Source: Syntrophomonas sp. DTU018
Lineage (GTDB): Bacteria > Bacillota > Syntrophomonadia > Syntrophomonadales > Syntrophomonadaceae
NCBI GenBank assembly: GCA_001513155.1
Contig: LFSR01000004.1
Coordinates: 7,095-71,094, forward strand
Direction of reading: 5' to 3'
DNA: 64,000 bases
Shown: positions 62,038 through 64,000 of the stretch, piece after piece
How positions within the stretch are numbered: the first letter of the stretch is position 1
Layout: every line of letters starts with the position of its first letter
Notes under the pieces: model-generated
Database searches by the model: none
What the model was told of the DNA's origin: nothing
The model's input: the letters and a program-made list of their open reading frames with translations, nothing else
Translations under genes and position numbers: made by a program

Positions 62038-62646
62038 TCAATTATTGGAGACTGGACTCTGATGTGATTCTGCAGATGCCAGCAAGGTAATCATTCTGGC
62101 CATGGTATTGCTGATTTCGTCAATATTCACACAGCCTGGTTCTACCAAAATCTGCAGTGCCAGACCATCAATAATGGCTAATGTTATAGCTCCCAATGCT
62201 GACGAATATACTGGATCGGTTATACCAAATACCTTTTCAAATTCCTCAGCAATAACTTTACGCCAGTTACGCTTTCTTTCCAAGAACTTTTGATTGATGT
62301 TTTCATTGCCCTGAATTCCTTCTTGCAGCAGGTATAGATCCAGACGAGTAATGTCCATATCACTGGTAAACTGTTCAAAGATCATTTTGAATGCCTGAGC
62401 GGGGTTGTCCTTCTCCAGGTGCTGTGATATATGGGCTTTGGCTATATCCACCAAGTTGGTAAAATGATCGGCCAAAATGTCGTTTACCAGATCATCTTTG
62501 CTGGCGAAATGATAGAACAAAGTGCCTTTGCTTATACCTACGGCACGAGCTATATCTGCCAGGCTGGTTTTCTTAATACCCTTTTCAGCCATCAGCAAAC
62601 GTGCTGCTTCCAGTATTTTTCTGCGGTTGTTGCTATCGTGGCTCAC
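62038..62646 (-). CDS. TetR family transcriptional regulator
   Basis: The product is 202 aa. GTG at 62646 has GGAGGT 6 nt upstream; ATG 62700 would add 18 residues of unlikely sequence. The N-terminal helix-turn-helix reads RRKILEAARLLMAEKG, then TSLADIARAVGISKGTLFYHF. The C-terminal ligand domain (about 60-195) is FadR-like in outline but unassigned. It is divergent from the membrane cytochrome gene and convergent with the SDR. It is the best candidate regulator of the paired boxes at 54.9 and 56.4 kb. Confidence 0.92.
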   Translation of the reverse strand: MSHDSNNRRKILEAARLLMAEKGIKKTSLADIARAVGISKGTLFYHFASKDDLVNDILADHFTNLVDIAKAHISQHLEKDNPAQAFKMIFEQFTSDMDITRLDLYLLQEGIQGNENINQKFLERKRNWRKVIAEEFEKVFGITDPVYSSALGAITLAIIDGLALQILVEPGCVNIDEISNTMARMITLLASAESHQSPVSNN

Positions 62647-62896
62647 TGCCGTACCTCCATGTGTTACTGATTCTAACTTGAGCACAAGCTTGAATACCAT
62701 TAACTACAGCACTTTTATTATAAGTTTTACCTGGGGTTTTGCAAGTTTTTGGCTGTATAATTATACTTTTATTTTTTCAATAGGAAACTGCAATCGTCAC
62801 TATCAAAACACCCTATTTTACAAAGCCAGGGGAGTTTCTTAAAGTGAAAATAGAGTTGCAGTAGGCGTTTAACATTAAAAAGGGAGGGTGACGGCT

Positions 62897-63784
62897 TTGC
62901 TCTTAGGGCTTTCTGTATATTTGGCCGTAATATTGTTTATTGGTTTGTCTGTTTACCAGTTCGTCAAATACGCCCGCATGCCTTTGCATGCCCGGATGGA
63001 ATTATATCCGGTACCCCGGGAAAGAGGACGGCATACCTACGGCGGTTCTTATATGGAAGAACCCGAATGGTGGCGCAAACCTCATCAGATCTCCAGGTCT
63101 TCAGAGCTTATTGATATGCTCAAGGAAATGCTGTTCATAAAAAAACTCTTTTCCAGCCATAGATCCCTGTGGTGGAAGTCCTATTCCTTTCATCTGGGCC
63201 TCTATTTACTTATCCTCTGGGCTATATTGCTGATTATAGGAGCTCTGGCTGAACTATCCGGTATTCCTGTGAGTCCTTCTGTTTCCTTTTGGACAGCCCT
63301 GCTTTACTATCTAACCATCATAACCGGAGTTGTTGGATTTGCCATTGCCACGGTGGGCGTAATCCTTCTTCTGATGCGGCGAGTGTTCGATCCGGTACTG
63401 AAAAAATATACCACCCCTCAGGAATATTTTAATCTGCTGCTTCTTCTGGCTGCTTTATCAACCGGGATTGCAGTATGGATTCCGGATTTGTCCTTTGCTG
63501 CCGCCCGGCAGTTAGTGGCACAGATCTTAACCCTTTCGGTGGTTCCTGATATTATGCTGGTTATTCATTTGCTTCTGGCGGAAGTGACGCTTATCTATAT
63601 ACCTCCCAGCAAGATGGGACATTATGTGGGCAAGTACTTTACCTATCATAAGATTTTGTGGGAAAACGAACCCAACCTGGCCGGCAGTCCAATGGAAGAC
63701 AAGGTAAAGGCGGCTCTGGCCAATAAACCTGCCACATCCTGGGGGGCTCCTCATATTCAGAATCCCCCGGCACCAGAAGCATAA
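62897..63784 (+). CDS. nitrate reductase gamma-like (DsrM/HdrE-like) membrane cytochrome subunit
   Basis: The product is 295 aa. TTG 62897 is 6-9 nt after AGGGAGGG; GTG 62888 lies in that site. Five or so membrane helices are present, with His residues in the helix starting SFHLGLYLLILW and in the segment MLVIHLLLAEVTLIYIPPS that could ligate heme b. This is the NarI/DsrM/HdrE family that passes electrons from quinol. The next gene starts an Fe-S protein of the DsrK/HdrD type, completing a usual pair. Confidence 0.8.
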   Translation: MLLGLSVYLAVILFIGLSVYQFVKYARMPLHARMELYPVPRERGRHTYGGSYMEEPEWWRKPHQISRSSELIDMLKEMLFIKKLFSSHRSLWWKSYSFHLGLYLLILWAILLIIGALAELSGIPVSPSVSFWTALLYYLTIITGVVGFAIATVGVILLLMRRVFDPVLKKYTTPQEYFNLLLLLAALSTGIAVWIPDLSFAAARQLVAQILTLSVVPDIMLVIHLLLAEVTLIYIPPSKMGHYVGKYFTYHKILWENEPNLAGSPMEDKVKAALANKPATSWGAPHIQNPPAPEA

Positions 63785-63803
63785 GGGGAAAGGAGAGAAA
63801 AAG

Positions 63804-64000
63804 GTGACCCATAAAGATCTGAGACCAAGCGATTTAGGAAAATCCCAGGAGCAGCTGATCCATCTGGATAACCTGATGCCTTTGAGCTTCCCTTATGATC
63901 AGCCAGATATGGAACCCGCCTTTCCTGAGGTTAAACCGGAATGGAAAGAGAAATACTGCACTTCTCTGGATGGCTGTGTGGCCCTGGATACCCTGCAGCG
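63804..64000 (+). CDS. (Fe-S)-binding protein, DsrK/HdrD-like (3' partial)
   Basis: Only 65 codons are present, from GTG 63804 with AAAGGAG upstream, to the window edge. The N-terminal part (MTHKDLRPSDLGKSQEQ, then PEWKEKYCTSLDGCVALDTL) is the leader seen in Fe-S oxidoreductases encoded after NarI/DsrM-like genes. The cluster-binding CxxCxxC motifs are expected past the edge. Identity is therefore mostly from context. Confidence 0.6.
   Translation, partial: MTHKDLRPSDLGKSQEQLIHLDNLMPLSFPYDQPDMEPAFPEVKPEWKEKYCTSLDGCVALDTLQ

Noticed and set aside
1-64000. CRISPR arrays, prophage or transposase genes
   Set aside because: Repeats are palindromic and irregularly spaced, without spacers; no cas, integrase (other than xerD) or transposase gene was found.

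Overview
The window reads as chromosome from an anaerobic, endospore-forming Firmicute of class Clostridia, of a Syntrophomonadaceae- or Peptococcaceae-like type. The evidence is the complete spoIIIA operon, spoIVB, spo0A, spoIIM and steAB, strong AGGAGG-type ribosome sites, frequent GTG/TTG starts, a probable tungsten aldehyde:ferredoxin oxidoreductase, and the nusB-folD-xseAB-ispA-dxs-tlyA-nadK-argR-recN-spoIVB-spo0A order known from this phylum. No rRNA, tRNA, CRISPR array or transposase gene was seen. Species cannot be named from sequence alone.

Layout. 0-1.3 kb: end of a type IV pilin-like cluster. 1.3-6.5 kb: small HesB-like gene, then a BMP-family nucleoside ABC importer (lipoprotein, double ATPase, two permeases). 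6.9-12.9 kb: tldD, tldE/pmbA, aroQ, pepP-type aminopeptidase, efp and a zinc-ribbon protein. 13.4-18.5 kb: spoIIIAA-AH, the mother-cell side of the feeding-tube channel; spoIIIAD carries an apparent +1 frameshift in a G6 run. 18.6-21.9 kb: a carboxyltransferase fused to a complete AccB-like biotin carrier, then accC. 22-29 kb: asp23, amaP, DUF2273, nusB, a Kae1-like protein, folD-like, xseA, xseB, ispA, then a non-coding stretch of about 630 nt identified as OLE RNA, followed by its membrane partner oapA and dxs. 31-47.5 kb: tlyA, nadK, argR, recN, spoIVB, spo0A, steA, steB, two glycosyltransferase-type genes, M20 peptidase, DUF3866, NUDIX hydrolase, EndoQ-like nuclease, a ComB-like protein and a CBS-containing family II pyrophosphatase. 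48-52.3 kb: spoIIM, a small membrane protein, xerD, deoB and pyrimidine-nucleoside phosphorylase; the last two would process nucleosides brought in by the 2-6 kb importer.

52.4-64 kb is the most accessory-looking part. A four-cluster ferredoxin and an AOR-family oxidoreductase are followed by an MFS carrier, a 3-hydroxyacyl-CoA dehydrogenase-like enzyme, two thiamine-diphosphate enzymes (one closely resembling sulfoacetaldehyde acetyltransferase, Xsc), an SDR, a divergent TetR regulator, and the start of a membrane cytochrome-type plus Fe-S protein pair. Two copies of a near-identical 21-bp box lie upstream of the MFS and dehydrogenase genes. I infer a regulated catabolic unit for an organosulfonate or related acid; the substrate is not proven.

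Intergenic regions at 0.5-0.7, 6.5-6.8, 10.2-10.7, 12.9-13.3 and 47.5-47.7 kb are packed with palindromic repeats of at least three families, including a 208-bp foldback element. The most notable system is the OLE RNA/OapA locus. The most testable anomalies are the spoIIIAD frameshift, the carboxyltransferase-AccB fusion with an internal start, and the Xsc operon with its paired operator-like boxes.
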